Part shown: positions 18,764 to 29,094 of the stretch, piece after piece
Position numbering within the stretch: the first letter of the stretch is position 1
Layout of the letters: each line of letters starts with the position of its first letter
Origin: Nitrospirales bacterium
GTDB lineage: Bacteria; Nitrospirota; Nitrospiria; Nitrospirales; UBA8639
Direction of reading: 5' to 3'
DNA length: 61,630 bases
NCBI GenBank assembly: GCA_021604105.1
Contig: BQIW01000015.1
Span: forward strand, 1 to 61,630
Notes under the pieces: model-generated
Databases searched by the model: none
What the model was told of the DNA's origin: nothing
What the model saw: only the letters and a program-made list of their open reading frames with translations
Position numbers and translations under genes: made by a program

Positions 18764-21325
18764 GTGATACTCCTTGGAGTAGTGTCCTACCTCACCGGGC
18801 TGTGGTTTGGCCCGTTTCTAATCTTTTTCCCCCTATCACTTTTGGGGGCTCTTTTTATTTTTGGGTGCATTCTCACCTGGTTTGAACAACAGCGACGCCT
18901 CACTCGAAAAACCGGATTCATTCTGTTTGCTCTTCTGGTGGGAGGAATCGGCCATGCGTTTTGGGCATCGACCACGCAATGGGATTCGAATCTAGTTTTC
19001 GAGGCGGATGAACAGCCCATCTTTCTTGAAGGAATTATTGTCGCACCGGTCAGGCAGACTCCGGATGGTCTCGTTTTGCTGGTGGAGGCGACCCGAATGG
19101 TGAAACAAGGAGAGGAGCAGATGGCTCGTGGGCGAATCCGTCTCACTTGGCGGGAACCAGGTACTTCAACCTTAATCTATGGGGATCATGTCGCCTTTAC
19201 GGCCCGGATTCGCGAACCCTATGGCACCATGAACCCAGGGGGTTTTAATTATGGACGATACCTAAAACGGCAAGGAATTCATGCCGTCGCGACTGTGCAA
19301 GGCCTGGAAACCATCAGGGTTCATGGTGCCCAAGAGAGGACCACCAATGGGTTTATATTGGGTATGGTTGATCGCTGGCGCCAATCGATTCATCATGCGG
19401 CGGTTTCCAGTCTCACAAATCCTGCATTGGGATTGTTCCTCGGGATGGTGCTGGGGGAGCAAAGTTATATTGAATCGGATATTCGGGACGCCTTTATGGC
19501 CAGCGGAACCGTACATATTCTCTCGATCTCTGGGTCTCATTTAGGGTTATTGGCCTTGTTGATTTTTGCCGGGGCGCGATGGAGTCTTCGCCAGTTACCG
19601 ACGTGTTGGCTGGAACAACTTTCGTTACGACTCACCGCCACTCGGTTTGCAGTCCTTATCACATTGCCGGCCGTCTCATTTTATACCTTGCTGGCGGGGG
19701 CGGAAATGGCGACGGTCCGCTCATGGATCATGATCGTAGTGTGCTGTGCCGGCATATGGCTGGGAAGGGAACGCAATCTGGTGACAGCGTTAGCTCTAGC
19801 CGCGCTTCTTATGGTATTGCCGCATCCAGAGGCCATTCAGGATATTTCTTTCCAGCTATCATATCTCTCAGTTGCTGCAATTGCCCTCGTGGTTCAGGCC
19901 CGAAAAGAGAAGGAATCCAATCTATCCGGATTAGATGCAGCCTTCTCACCAGCAAAACCGACCGGGCTCTTGGGTCTCTGGCATAAGGCGGCGCTAGCCT
20001 GGCTGATGACCCTCGCCGTCAGCCTTACCACGTTGCCTTTGGTCGCCCATGACTTTCATCAAATACCGTGGCTGGGGTTAGTGGCTAATATGGTGATTGT
20101 ACCCTTGGTCGGGGCGATAATGATTCCTCTAGGTTTGTTGTCGGCGATGATCGTCTTGGTGGGGGGAGGAGAAACCCTTCCTTGGTCCAGTCTGAATCAA
20201 TGGGTCTTTGACTGGCTCGCGCAGGTCGTGATGATGCTCTCTCATGTTCCCGGAGCGGCATGGTATGTTGCTTCGCCGAGCTTGAGCTCGATGGTCGTCT
20301 TTTGGGGAATCCTGGCCCTGGTTGTGGCCATGTGGCATCGGCAGCTGATCCGATGGGGGTGTGGCATAATCCTGCTCGCGATTCTGTTGTGGTGGGGATG
20401 GTCTCCACGCACAGGGTGGGATCGGGGAACCGTCCGGGTCACGTTCCTGGATGTGGGACAAGGTGATGCCACCCTCATTGAATTACCCGATGGTCAAACG
20501 GTCTTGATCGATGGTGGGCCATCCTACAGACGATTGGATATGGGGCGTGCGGTCATCGGGCCGTATCTCTGGAATCAGGGTATTCGAAGGCTGGATCATG
20601 TGGTTGCGACGCATCCACAATGGGATCATGTGGGTGGATTGCCCTGGGTGTTGGACACGTTTGAGGTGGGACAATATTGGGATAATGGCATCTCTCGTCC
20701 GGAGCGTTTTTTCTCTCGCCTCCACCTGGCGGTGGAATCTGCTGGACTGCAGGAACAGACAAGCAGAGCAGGGACTGTCATTGTCAGTCCAGGACCTTGC
20801 TCTCTGACTGTGCTGAGTCCTTCCCACAACCAAGAGATGGAGAAATATGGTTCAGGGACAGTCCCTAGTGGAAGGGACCTCAATAATCGATCGCTCGTCA
20901 CTAGGCTGGAGTGCGGGACGCATTCCTTTTTGTTTACGGCTGATGCGGAACAGCAATCTCTGGATGAATTGCTACACGTTTCCAATGGTCTTTCTGCCCG
21001 CATCGTGAAAGTACCGCATCATGGAGCGAAAAGTTCTTTGCATCGTGAATGGGTGCATCGCCTTCAAGTCGAGGCGATGGTTATTTCGGTGGGTGCTCAT
21101 AACCGGTATGGACATCCGGCTCCTGAGGTGCTGGATGCATATGAACAGCGAGGCCTTCCGATATACCGGACGGATCGCGATGGAGCCGTCTGGTTCATCG
21201 CACGTCCCGGGTCGGACGACATGACGGTGCGAACAGCAAGGGAGGGAAATCTGCTCCAGGTTCAAGCCGGCCCGCGTATGTTGGGAGAGGAATGGGGCAA
21301 TTGGACTCGAATATGGAACCGATAA
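18764..21325 (+). CDS. comEC: ComEC/Rec2-family DNA uptake channel protein
   Basis: 853 residues, GTG start. ComEC is the inner-membrane channel for single-stranded DNA in natural transformation. Seen: N-terminal membrane helices, an OB-like periplasmic domain (about 85-180), the Competence domain with many helices (about 210-500; GTVHILSISGSHLGLLALL is characteristic), and a C-terminal metallo-beta-lactamase domain from about 560 with FLDVGQGDATLIELP, ATHPQWDHVGGLPWVL and VPHHGAKSS. All three parts are present and uninterrupted, so it looks functional. Other competence genes are not in this window. Confidence 0.95.
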   Translation: MILLGVVSYLTGLWFGPFLIFFPLSLLGALFIFGCILTWFEQQRRLTRKTGFILFALLVGGIGHAFWASTTQWDSNLVFEADEQPIFLEGIIVAPVRQTPDGLVLLVEATRMVKQGEEQMARGRIRLTWREPGTSTLIYGDHVAFTARIREPYGTMNPGGFNYGRYLKRQGIHAVATVQGLETIRVHGAQERTTNGFILGMVDRWRQSIHHAAVSSLTNPALGLFLGMVLGEQSYIESDIRDAFMASGTVHILSISGSHLGLLALLIFAGARWSLRQLPTCWLEQLSLRLTATRFAVLITLPAVSFYTLLAGAEMATVRSWIMIVVCCAGIWLGRERNLVTALALAALLMVLPHPEAIQDISFQLSYLSVAAIALVVQARKEKESNLSGLDAAFSPAKPTGLLGLWHKAALAWLMTLAVSLTTLPLVAHDFHQIPWLGLVANMVIVPLVGAIMIPLGLLSAMIVLVGGGETLPWSSLNQWVFDWLAQVVMMLSHVPGAAWYVASPSLSSMVVFWGILALVVAMWHRQLIRWGCGIILLAILLWWGWSPRTGWDRGTVRVTFLDVGQGDATLIELPDGQTVLIDGGPSYRRLDMGRAVIGPYLWNQGIRRLDHVVATHPQWDHVGGLPWVLDTFEVGQYWDNGISRPERFFSRLHLAVESAGLQEQTSRAGTVIVSPGPCSLTVLSPSHNQEMEKYGSGTVPSGRDLNNRSLVTRLECGTHSFLFTADAEQQSLDELLHVSNGLSARIVKVPHHGAKSSLHREWVHRLQVEAMVISVGAHNRYGHPAPEVLDAYEQRGLPIYRTDRDGAVWFIARPGSDDMTVRTAREGNLLQVQAGPRMLGEEWGNWTRIWNR

Positions 21326-21569
21326 AAAGGTTTTTCCTACAACCGGCCCTGTGAACTTCGGGGTGTTTCTCATGATTGGCCTTCTTGCCACATTGTGAAA
21401 CCATCGGGGGACGTTTTACGATAACCGATACGGGGGTGGGTCTATTTCTCCATATTGGGAAGAGAGGTGTGCTGGATTTGTTTCACTGTTTTAAGCCACC
21501 GTCGAGGATAGACGCGTAAGCCACCGGAAAAATATTTTTCAAGATCGGTATTGGCATTAAGGGGGTCTC

Positions 21570-22298
21570 ATGGCGAATCAAGAGCAACTGAAGCTGATCA
21601 AGGGAGGTGTGGACGTCTGGAATGCATGGAGAAAAGCGAATCCTTCCATCCGTATAGATTTGAGTGGTGGAAATTTTTCAAAATTGGAATTGTCCTGTGT
21701 CGATTTGGCTGGTGCCAACCTGCAAGATGTCAATTTCAATCACGCGGATCTTTCAGGCGCCATATTGTCCGGGGCTAATTTGAGTGAGTCCAGTTTATTG
21801 GAAGCCAATTTGACCGGCGCAATCTTGGAAAATGCGAATGTAAGTGATGCTGATCTTCTCCGGGTCATTCTTATACGGGCGAATCTTGAGCGGGCACATC
21901 TCGCCAAAACCGATTTAACAGGGGCAGATCTGACGGAAGCGAACCTGACGGAAGCGAATCTTCATTTGGCCAATATGCAGAATGTAAAACTCATTGAGGC
22001 CAAATTAGAGGGATGTAAGCTTCGAGAGGCAAACCTGTGCCAGGCGGATCTGAGTAGCGCCAATCTTGGTCGTGCTGATTTGGCGCAGGCCAATCTCAAG
22101 CAAGCGAATCTGGATGGTGCGAATGTTGAACAGGCTTCTCTGATTCAGGCGAACTTGCAGGAGGCGAATCTTCAGGCTTCTTACAACATGACTCTTCTCC
22201 AATTGTCAAAAGCCAGATCGGTTCGGCAGGCTCGACTAGACCCTCCAATCTATGAACAGCTGGTCAGGGAGTATCCTCATGTATGCGGGGAGGGTTAG
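21570..22298 (+). CDS. pentapeptide-repeat protein
   Basis: 242 residues. Residues about 45-215 are nearly continuous pentapeptide repeats of the A(D/N)LxX type (for example ADLSGAILSGANLSESSLLE), which fold as a right-handed quadrilateral beta helix. The N-terminal 40 residues (EQLKLIKGGVDVWNAWRKAN) are a conserved cap seen in many members. It has no signal peptide. Known relatives include DNA-gyrase mimics, but most members have no assigned role and nothing here points to one. AGGGGG precedes the ATG. Confidence 0.93.
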   Translation: MANQEQLKLIKGGVDVWNAWRKANPSIRIDLSGGNFSKLELSCVDLAGANLQDVNFNHADLSGAILSGANLSESSLLEANLTGAILENANVSDADLLRVILIRANLERAHLAKTDLTGADLTEANLTEANLHLANMQNVKLIEAKLEGCKLREANLCQADLSSANLGRADLAQANLKQANLDGANVEQASLIQANLQEANLQASYNMTLLQLSKARSVRQARLDPPIYEQLVREYPHVCGEG

Positions 22299-22401
22299 TT
22301 AAAACCATTGTGAGGTATCAAGAAATTTTCACCCAAGATGGAAAATTCCCGATGAGGATCAGAAAAATCATGACTAAATTGGGAAACATGATTTTCGATC
22401 C

Positions 22402-22432
22402 TAATCTGAGAAAAAGAGATTAACCGTTTTTT
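22402..22432 (+). terminator. possible weak terminator after the pentapeptide-repeat gene
   Basis: A 6-bp AT-rich stem TAATCT/AGATTA with a 9-nt loop, followed after ACCG by six T residues. The stem is weak and about 100 nt from the stop, so this is only tentative. Confidence 0.3.
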
Positions 22433-22532
22433 CTTGTGTGAAAAGAACGAGGGCGATCGTCCAGAAGAATTTGAAGCGAATGTCTTGCCCGCCCGAATAT
22501 CTAGGAGTGTTAAGCTTCGGCCAGTCGCCTTC

Positions 22533-23294
22533 TTAGGTTCGGATGCCGCTGACTATCTGCAGAACCATGGCCGTGAGGAACATGAGACTGATACCGGTGA
22601 AGACCCCATAGGCGGATTGGACCCGACGGGTGGCGGTATAGAAAATCGTGGTTAAGGAAAAGATCACGTACAACAGCGAGCCCGCGGCTAACGCAAAAAA
22701 CATAATGGTAAAGTAATGAGACACCGCAAATCCGCTGATTAAAGTCCCCAGACAGGTTGGCAGACCCGCCAGTAATCCCATTAAAATTATATCTTTGAGA
22801 CTCGGTCTTGATTTTCCAGCCGAGCCGATTATGGCAAATCCTTCTGTCCCATTGTGTAGAGCGAAGCCCATAATGAGGACCCCACTTAAGACCCATTGGC
22901 CTTGCATGTAGGCGGCGCCGATCGCCAGACCTTCGCCCAAATTATGGAGACCCATTCCTAAGGCAATCATGTAGGGGAGAAATAGTTTGGATGGCTCTGT
23001 CCGGTTCCGACCCTGCTGGCGTTGCTCAATCAGTACTAGTCCCACAAACCCGATTAACAGGCTTCCGAGAAAGGCGACCCACGAAAGCACATCTCTCGCG
23101 CCTGTGAATTCCACGGCTTCGTGCATGAGGTCAAAAAAGAGATAGACCAGCACACCGGTAGCAATTCCAGTTAAATAGCCTTCCCAAGCCCTGCTCATAG
23201 CCTTGGCAACTATCAAGGCCAAGACGATGCCAAGATATATCGGCAGAACTCCTGCAATTGCGCCAAGCCCGATTAATGATCCGATTGTTTCCAT
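22533..23294 (-). CDS. ZIP-family divalent metal transporter
   Basis: 253 residues with about eight membrane helices. ZIP transporters bring zinc, iron or manganese into the cytoplasm. The two metal-site helices are recognisable: HNLGEGLAIGAAYMQG (TM4, usual HNxxEG) near residue 132 and ALHNGTEGFAI (TM5, usual HExPE) near 161. The second site has Asn-Gly-Thr-Glu-Gly in place of HEIPE-, which may change metal choice. It is transcribed away from the big fusion gene's 3' end, with two inverted repeats just upstream that could be an operator. Confidence 0.9.
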   Translation of the reverse strand: METIGSLIGLGAIAGVLPIYLGIVLALIVAKAMSRAWEGYLTGIATGVLVYLFFDLMHEAVEFTGARDVLSWVAFLGSLLIGFVGLVLIEQRQQGRNRTEPSKLFLPYMIALGMGLHNLGEGLAIGAAYMQGQWVLSGVLIMGFALHNGTEGFAIIGSAGKSRPSLKDIILMGLLAGLPTCLGTLISGFAVSHYFTIMFFALAAGSLLYVIFSLTTIFYTATRRVQSAYGVFTGISLMFLTAMVLQIVSGIRT

Positions 23295-23320
23295 AAGATG
23301 AACTTATCAAATATTGGAGT

Positions 23321-23354
23321 TTGTTGGCAATCAACAATGAAACTTGGTTTCATT
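23321..23354 (-). promoter_or_regulatory. two abutting inverted repeats upstream of the ZIP transporter
   Basis: TTGTTG-GCAAT-CAACAA (23321-23337) and AATGAAAC-TTG-GTTTCATT (23336-23354) lie 27-60 nt upstream of the transporter start. Position suits an operator for a metal-responsive repressor. The second repeat could instead act as the 3' hairpin of the upstream fusion gene, though no clear T-tract follows on that strand. Confidence 0.4.
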
Positions 23355-23384
23355 TTCAAGTTTTACTTTAAATGGGATCGCGCA

Positions 23385-26300
23385 TCAGGGACTTTCGGAT
23401 GTATGAATGGTCTCAAATACTGCTCGGGGTTGAGCGAGCGGTTCCCATTTCAGGATGGTCAGCGAGTCATTGATATAGACAGGATGTCGCATGCCATTGA
23501 GCACACAGGTTACACCGGGGATACTGGCAACCGCCCAGAGAGCTTTACGGGCAAAGGGCTCTTCCCGTTTGGATTCTGGTATTAGGGGGTCAATGAGCTT
23601 ACGAATTTCAGAGAGTTTCTTCGCACTTTTTTGTGCGGCTTCCATGCGCATGACCTTGAGGAGGGAAACAAGTTCGGGAACATAGCGATCACGCCACGAT
23701 TCCCATATTTGTTCCTCTTCCTGTTTGCCGGCAAAATGTCGGGTAAGCAGTTGGAAGACCTGATTGGCATGTGGGGCAATCGTTTGAGATTCAATTTGGT
23801 CCCAGTGCTCAAGATTTTGGATAGACGGACGAATCCGTTTCAGTTCTTCGGCCCAGTTGAAATAGTCCAGCGGAGCAGCTCCTTTTTCGGATTTAGGGAC
23901 TTGGGGTGCTAACACCTGCTTATAGTCGTGTTCCAGCGCGGCGACTTTTGGCTGTTGGGCATCAAAGTTTGTATTGGAAATTTCAATCTGAGGGTCTGCG
24001 AGACGGATCATGCCTCCGCCTTTTCCAGGAATGGCATTCAGAGGCCGGTTCACCAGGACAGCAATGTTGGCTTTCTGGGCGAATGCCAGGACTGTTTGCG
24101 TCTTTTCGGGGCCGGTATTGGGCGTGAGCAGAGCTCCCGATTCAAACGCATTCATCGGGAGTTGCAGTATTCGAAAATGATGGTGCGGAATGCCGGCGTG
24201 CTTCGCCGCAGCCTCAGCGGCCTTGAGCATGCGAGAGAGTGAGGTGGCTTCGGGATTATCGGGTTTGGCCGTGCAGGTGTTGGAGGAGACTCCATAGTAT
24301 TGCAACCTGCCTGCAGCGATTTGTGTCTCCAGATAGGAAAATGCCTGTTGCAGGCGGCGATAAAACTCCTGCCGGAGATCTTCAAGTCTGATAGGATCAA
24401 TCGACAAATTCCTGTTCTTGGCATCAGATAGAAAATATTCCGGATTGTGCAGGAGGCAGATATCCAGGGTTTCAAGTCCGAGGCGATCAAGGGAGAGAAT
24501 GAGTTGTTCTTCTAGAAACGAAGGATGGAGGCAATGCCAGATGCCTTCGCCATATTTGACCATCTCGGGAAACGGTTTGCCGGCTTGTTCCCTGGTCTCA
24601 GCGCGTGTAAGATTATTTCCCTGCACATAGCCGATTTTCGAAACCACGATGACTTCATCACGAGAGACAACCTCTTTCGCGATGAGATCCTTGAGTACAA
24701 CACCCACCAAGCGTTCGCTTCCACCGTCGGCATAATTGGTGGACGTATCGATAAGGTTGCACCCGCCTTGTAAAGACTTTTCAAGAGCCTTTCGGTGGTC
24801 TTCCACTCCAAGGTTGATCCGGTAACCACCAAAGCCTATGCGAGATGTGGTCAATCCGGTTGAACCCAAAGCTGTATATCCATGAGAGGAAGGGCGCGAA
24901 TCCTGGTGGCTGGCCAGAATCCTTGCCACATACTGCCCCGTCCCTTGAGGAGTGGCATGTCCGGAAAGCCCCTTACTGGTTAGGGCTTGCAGAGATGGTT
25001 CTGCTGAGGTGATGGTTCTCTGAGGATAGGTCAATGCGTCAATGACCTCTTGAGGATCGGTAATCGGAGTCTGGCAGGCAAAGTTCTTACAGATGTAGAG
25101 CGCGGCTTGCCCATTGACCAGGGTTTTCCCAGTTAACAGGGGATGAGGGGTTTCAGCCTCCAGCTCTTGCCGATAGGCCAAAATACGATATGGTACAAAA
25201 CACGCATTGACCGCCGAGCGGAGTTGGTCGTATCTCTTGTCTCCAGGAGTTCCCACGAGAGCCAATTCCATCGGGCCTCGTAATAAAAGGTCGACGACCA
25301 TGAGACTTTTTGGAAACCCTCGTGGCACCTGACCGATTTGTTGTCCATAGGCACGAATAGCATTGGTCGCGGCTTTCCGAAAGTCTTCGCGATCACCGTG
25401 AAATGATAAGCGGGCTAACGCCGAAGCGGCCACCGCATTTCCACTGGGAGTTGCACCATCAGCGCCTTCCCGCCCCCGGATAATTAAGGCCTCATGATCG
25501 GCGGCTGTGGTAAAGAATCCGCCATGATCTCGATCCTCAAAGTCTTCAAGGAGTCGTTCAGCTAATGAGACCCCCTCATGGAGATACCGTTCTTGCCCTG
25601 TGGCTTCATAAACATCGATCATGGCCTCGGCAGCATAAGCATAATCTTCCAAGCAGGCATTGAGATGGGCATGCCCTGCCCGATAGGTACGCCACAGCCG
25701 GCTTTCAGGTCGTGAAAGCGTGGTCAGTAGGAAATCGGCAGCTCTGATGGCACCATCCACATACGGTTGGTGATTGAAAACTCGACCGGCTTCGGCCATC
25801 GTTCCGATCATCATGCCATTCCAGGCGGTAATAATTTTATCATCGAGTCCAGGGGGTATACGTTTGAGGCGAGCCTGGTACACGGTGGGTTTTGTACGCA
25901 TAATGGTCTCACGTAATTCGTCAGGGGAACAGCCTAATTCCTCCGCGACAGTTTCTAGAGATTTTTTTATGCGAGGGATGTTGGTGTGCTCCCAATTACC
26001 TTCATCCGTGATGTCAAAATAGGCGCAGAAGCGGGTGGCGTCTTGTTCGTCCGTCAGAATTTCACGTATCTGTTCCGGCGTCCACACGAAAAACTTGCCT
26101 TCTACTCCTTCACTGTCCGCATCAGTGGCTGAATAAAAACCACCTTCCGGTGCGGTCATTTCACGCAAAATGTAATCTAAGGTCTCTGTGGCGACCTGGC
26201 GGTATCGATTCTCACCTGTGACTTGAAACGCTTCAACGTATGTTCGTGCAAGGAGGGCGTTGTCATACAGCATTTTTTCAAAGTGCGGGGCTAACCATTC

Positions 26301-27095
26301 GTCATCGGTGGAATAGCGAGCGAACCCTCCACCGATATGATCATACAGTCCGCCTTCGGCCATCCCATCCAGGGTTTTGGTGACCATGGCAAGTATTTTC
26401 TTTTCCTGACTCCAGTGGTACTGGCGCAAGAGAAAGGAGAGGCCGGTGGCAGGTGGAAATTTTGGTGCACGTCCAAATCCCCCGTACCGAGCGTCGAAAT
26501 CACGGGCATATTGCCTGACGGCATCTTCAATCTCGGCTGCACCAACGGCAAGAGGAGATGCGGGTTGCAGGGCTGTTCGCAGGCGTGCGGTGAAACGACT
26601 GGCCTGTTGGGTGATGTTGGCATGATCGGTCTTCCAACCTTCTCCAATGTTTGTCAGAATTGATCCGAATCCGGGACGACCATAGCGGTCAGTGGGAGGG
26701 AAATAGGTTCCCGCAAAAATTGGTTCCTGATTGGGGGTGAGGAAAACGGTCATGGGCCATCCGCCGTGCCCCTGGTTCATGGCAGTCGTGGCCTGCATAT
26801 AGATTTCATCCACATCCGGACGTTCTTCCCTGTCCACCTTAATATTCACGAAATACTGATTCATCAGATCCGCGATGGCCTGATTCTCAAAGGATTCCCG
26901 TTCCATTACGTGGCACCAATGGCAGGCAGAATAGCCTATGGAGAGCAATATTGGCTTATTTTCTTTTTTTGCCAGATTCAGTGCCTCCTCACCCCAGGGA
27001 AACCAATCTACCGGGTTGTAGGCATGTTGAAGGAGATAAGGGCTGGTTTCGTGACTCAGCCGATTGGGTTGGCGTTCTGCTGTAGATTCAGACAT
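23385..27095 (-). CDS. DUF255/thioredoxin-fold YyaL-like protein fused to an aldo/keto reductase
   Basis: 1236 residues. The N-terminal 690 or so are the YyaL/SSP411 (spermatogenesis-associated protein 20-like) family: [20 protein letters not shown], thioredoxin-type [13 protein letters not shown] near residue 52, [13 protein letters not shown], then an alpha/alpha six-hairpin domain ([20 protein letters not shown]). From about 738 a full aldo/keto reductase domain begins with [19 protein letters not shown]. Its catalytic tetrad appears intact: Asp and Tyr in [11 protein letters not shown] (near 782), Lys in VSKIGYV (near 820), His in LLHNPEYF (near 881). A last 250 residues are predicted helical. 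The frame is uninterrupted, so the fusion is real. The role of YyaL proteins is unsettled. Confidence 0.93.
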   Translation of the reverse strand: MSESTAERQPNRLSHETSPYLLQHAYNPVDWFPWGEEALNLAKKENKPILLSIGYSACHWCHVMERESFENQAIADLMNQYFVNIKVDREERPDVDEIYMQATTAMNQGHGGWPMTVFLTPNQEPIFAGTYFPPTDRYGRPGFGSILTNIGEGWKTDHANITQQASRFTARLRTALQPASPLAVGAAEIEDAVRQYARDFDARYGGFGRAPKFPPATGLSFLLRQYHWSQEKKILAMVTKTLDGMAEGGLYDHIGGGFARYSTDDEWLAPHFEKMLYDNALLARTYVEAFQVTGENRYRQVATETLDYILREMTAPEGGFYSATDADSEGVEGKFFVWTPEQIREILTDEQDATRFCAYFDITDEGNWEHTNIPRIKKSLETVAEELGCSPDELRETIMRTKPTVYQARLKRIPPGLDDKIITAWNGMMIGTMAEAGRVFNHQPYVDGAIRAADFLLTTLSRPESRLWRTYRAGHAHLNACLEDYAYAAEAMIDVYEATGQERYLHEGVSLAERLLEDFEDRDHGGFFTTAADHEALIIRGREGADGATPSGNAVAASALARLSFHGDREDFRKAATNAIRAYGQQIGQVPRGFPKSLMVVDLLLRGPMELALVGTPGDKRYDQLRSAVNACFVPYRILAYRQELEAETPHPLLTGKTLVNGQAALYICKNFACQTPITDPQEVIDALTYPQRTITSAEPSLQALTSKGLSGHATPQGTGQYVARILASHQDSRPSSHGYTALGSTGLTTSRIGFGGYRINLGVEDHRKALEKSLQGGCNLIDTSTNYADGGSERLVGVVLKDLIAKEVVSRDEVIVVSKIGYVQGNNLTRAETREQAGKPFPEMVKYGEGIWHCLHPSFLEEQLILSLDRLGLETLDICLLHNPEYFLSDAKNRNLSIDPIRLEDLRQEFYRRLQQAFSYLETQIAAGRLQYYGVSSNTCTAKPDNPEATSLSRMLKAAEAAAKHAGIPHHHFRILQLPMNAFESGALLTPNTGPEKTQTVLAFAQKANIAVLVNRPLNAIPGKGGGMIRLADPQIEISNTNFDAQQPKVAALEHDYKQVLAPQVPKSEKGAAPLDYFNWAEELKRIRPSIQNLEHWDQIESQTIAPHANQVFQLLTRHFAGKQEEEQIWESWRDRYVPELVSLLKVMRMEAAQKSAKKLSEIRKLIDPLIPESKREEPFARKALWAVASIPGVTCVLNGMRHPVYINDSLTILKWEPLAQPRAVFETIHTSESP

Positions 27096-27190
27096 AGAAG
27101 TTTTTCACTCTTGTGATGAAGGATAGTAATAGAGGCCTTGTACTCTGGATTATTAAATTATTAATACATTAGGTAAAAGAAGTGCTATGG

Positions 27191-27691
27191 TTATCGTTCT
27201 CCGAGGCTTCGTTCATACAGTAACACTTTCCATCCATCTTCCTCCGAAATGAAACCATTGGGCTGAACGACTGGAAGCATTCCGGTTCCAGGGACCCGGC
27301 CGGTCTGTCCCATGCTTCCGTTTTTGAGGACCCACATCATTTCACCCGGTGTTCGATAAGTGTTAAACTTAGGGTTGGTAAAATTCCTTGGTTGAATGGG
27401 AAGGTTTTTTGCGGCCGGCCCATCCCCTTTTCCTTCGGCTCCATGACAACTAATACAGCCTCCACGTCCCAAAAAGATTTCTTTCCCTTCCGCAAGGATT
27501 TCCGAAGTGGGCTTAAAAGGAGGTTTCGCCGATTTGGCTCTGGCTATCTCATTCGAGGGGACTCGGGAGATTTTGATGTTGAATTCACCACCTGCACTGC
27601 CATAGCCGGCAGGGTTGACTGACCAGGCTGCTGGCGAAAGGACAATGGAGAGAATTAAGCTACTTCCCAAAATAAGCAGGTAGTGATTCAT
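27191..27691 (-). CDS. exported mono-haem c-type cytochrome
   Basis: 166 residues. An N-terminal signal peptide (LLILGSSLILSIVLSPAAWS) is followed by a class I cytochrome c domain: haem motif GGCISCHGAEGKGDGPAA near residue 78 and a distal methionine, probably in GTGMLPVVQP or NGSMGQTG. The protein is periplasmic, an electron carrier or oxidase/oxidoreductase partner. AAGGAGGG precedes the ATG. It lies 95 nt upstream of the DUF255-AKR gene on the same strand, so co-transcription is possible. Confidence 0.92.
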   Translation of the reverse strand: MNHYLLILGSSLILSIVLSPAAWSVNPAGYGSAGGEFNIKISRVPSNEIARAKSAKPPFKPTSEILAEGKEIFLGRGGCISCHGAEGKGDGPAAKNLPIQPRNFTNPKFNTYRTPGEMMWVLKNGSMGQTGRVPGTGMLPVVQPNGFISEEDGWKVLLYERSLGER

Positions 27692-27950
27692 GAAACCCTC
27701 CTTCCATAAAAAATTGGGAAAAGGCTGAAAAGAAGTTTAATATTGGGAGATAATTCGGATTCCTACGTCTTGAGATTTTCGGGGATTCACAAAGGTCATC
27801 AGGATACCAATCATCAAGCTGGGGGGCAATCTTAGCTCCTTATTACCTACTCTCAATCTGGTAGCCTCTCTTACAGGGAATAACAAACATCCTTGCATTG
27901 TGAGCAATTATGGTACAATTGGCCCCAGATTTTCCTTGAGCATTGGAATT

Positions 27951-28571
27951 ATGGCGTTTAATGAGCACAATCGACGGAAATTTGTGGCTGGCATGAGTCG
28001 GCGAATTGCTAAGCTTCGCGATCAATCTGAGCAAAGCCTGGACTTTGCTATTGAAACGATGTTTCAAGAGCGGACAGAGGCCTATTTGCATGTTGAGCAG
28101 GGATTGATCGAGGTTGATCGGATGTTGGGGCTGGTTGAGGGGGAGTTGGAGGAGATTACCGAATTGACTACCGCCCAGCGCTTGGAGTCCCGCTTAGAAT
28201 TTATTGAGGACCGGTTCGAAGAGTTTGAAAGCGAGATCAGGCAGCGTCCTCGCCGTCGAAGGCACAAGATCAATCTCTTTAATTTTTTCAAGGCTGCTGG
28301 CGGCGGTGGAGGGGAGGGAGAGCCCACTTCTGTTCGTGGAGAAATTCGTTCGTCTGTCCAAGCCTATGAAGTGCTGGGAGTTGAATTTGGAAGTCCTTTG
28401 CCGGTGGTGACTCGGGCCTTTCGAGAGCGGGCGAAAAAGATACATCCTGATATCCGGCAAGGTGACCGCAGTTCCGAGCCGGAACTGCGGCGTATTATTG
28501 AAGCGTACCAATTTCTCAAAACCGACTATTTCGGCAGTACGGCCTCAGATTCCATCCAACGGCCGTTTTGA
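27951..28571 (+). CDS. coiled-coil protein with a C-terminal J domain
   Basis: About 206 residues. The ATG at 27951 is preferred to a GTG at 27900, because the residues between are not family-like. Residues 1-105 are charged and helical (RLEFIEDRFEEFESEIRQRP), followed by an Arg/Gly-rich linker. The last 65 residues form a J domain: AYEVLGVEFGSPLPVVTRAF, then KKIHPDIRQGD with the HPD tripeptide needed to stimulate Hsp70. It is therefore a type III J protein that probably brings a specific client to DnaK. The gene is divergent from the cytochrome and convergent with the ArsC/Spx-like gene. Confidence 0.8.
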   Translation: MAFNEHNRRKFVAGMSRRIAKLRDQSEQSLDFAIETMFQERTEAYLHVEQGLIEVDRMLGLVEGELEEITELTTAQRLESRLEFIEDRFEEFESEIRQRPRRRRHKINLFNFFKAAGGGGGEGEPTSVRGEIRSSVQAYEVLGVEFGSPLPVVTRAFRERAKKIHPDIRQGDRSSEPELRRIIEAYQFLKTDYFGSTASDSIQRPF

Positions 28572-28607
28572 CCAGTGGCCCGCCGGTATTCTTACGCGAA
28601 AATTTTG

Positions 28608-28958
28608 TCAAAGAATCTTGGTGACGGTTTCCGGAGGGCGTGCGAGGATTACTTGGTCCCCTTTTTGGACTAGAGGACGCTGGATGAGATCCGGATGTTT
28701 GATGAGGATGTCTAACAATTCATCATCCGTGAATTTTGAGTCTTGTAAATTCAACTTTTTGTAGATCTCTTCCTTTTTACGGATAATTTCTGACGATTTA
28801 ATCCCTGCTTTTTTGAGTAGCCCTTTGAGCGTTGATTTGGAAAAAGTTTTTTCGTAATAGTTAATGGTCGAAAAGGGTTGTCCGCTTTCCTCCACTAATT
28901 TGATGACCTGTCGGCAGGTGGAGCAAGTCGGTTTGTGATAAATGAGAATGTCAGCCAT
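28608..28958 (-). CDS. ArsC/Spx-family thioredoxin-fold protein
   Basis: 116 residues. It begins ILIYHKPTCSTCRQVIKLVE with a CxxC pair at residues 11 and 14. The family includes glutaredoxin-dependent arsenate reductases (single Cys), Spx regulators (CxxC) and YffB-like proteins. The late stretch IKHPDLIQRPLVQKGDQVI is the ArsC-family hallmark with the conserved RP. The CxxC and the lack of an ars neighbourhood make arsenate detoxification unproven. GGAGAC precedes the ATG. Confidence 0.85.
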   Translation of the reverse strand: MADILIYHKPTCSTCRQVIKLVEESGQPFSTINYYEKTFSKSTLKGLLKKAGIKSSEIIRKKEEIYKKLNLQDSKFTDDELLDILIKHPDLIQRPLVQKGDQVILARPPETVTKIL

Positions 28959-29094
28959 ACCTTCGTCTCCTTTGTAAATGGTCTGTCAGGTTTATCAGCC
29001 TTGACCTCCATTTTGAGGCCATGCTACAAGCTGGTCCAATTAGTTGCGGAAGGATCAGTCCAGTGTATACAAACGACAGAGGGATTTTGCCAGA

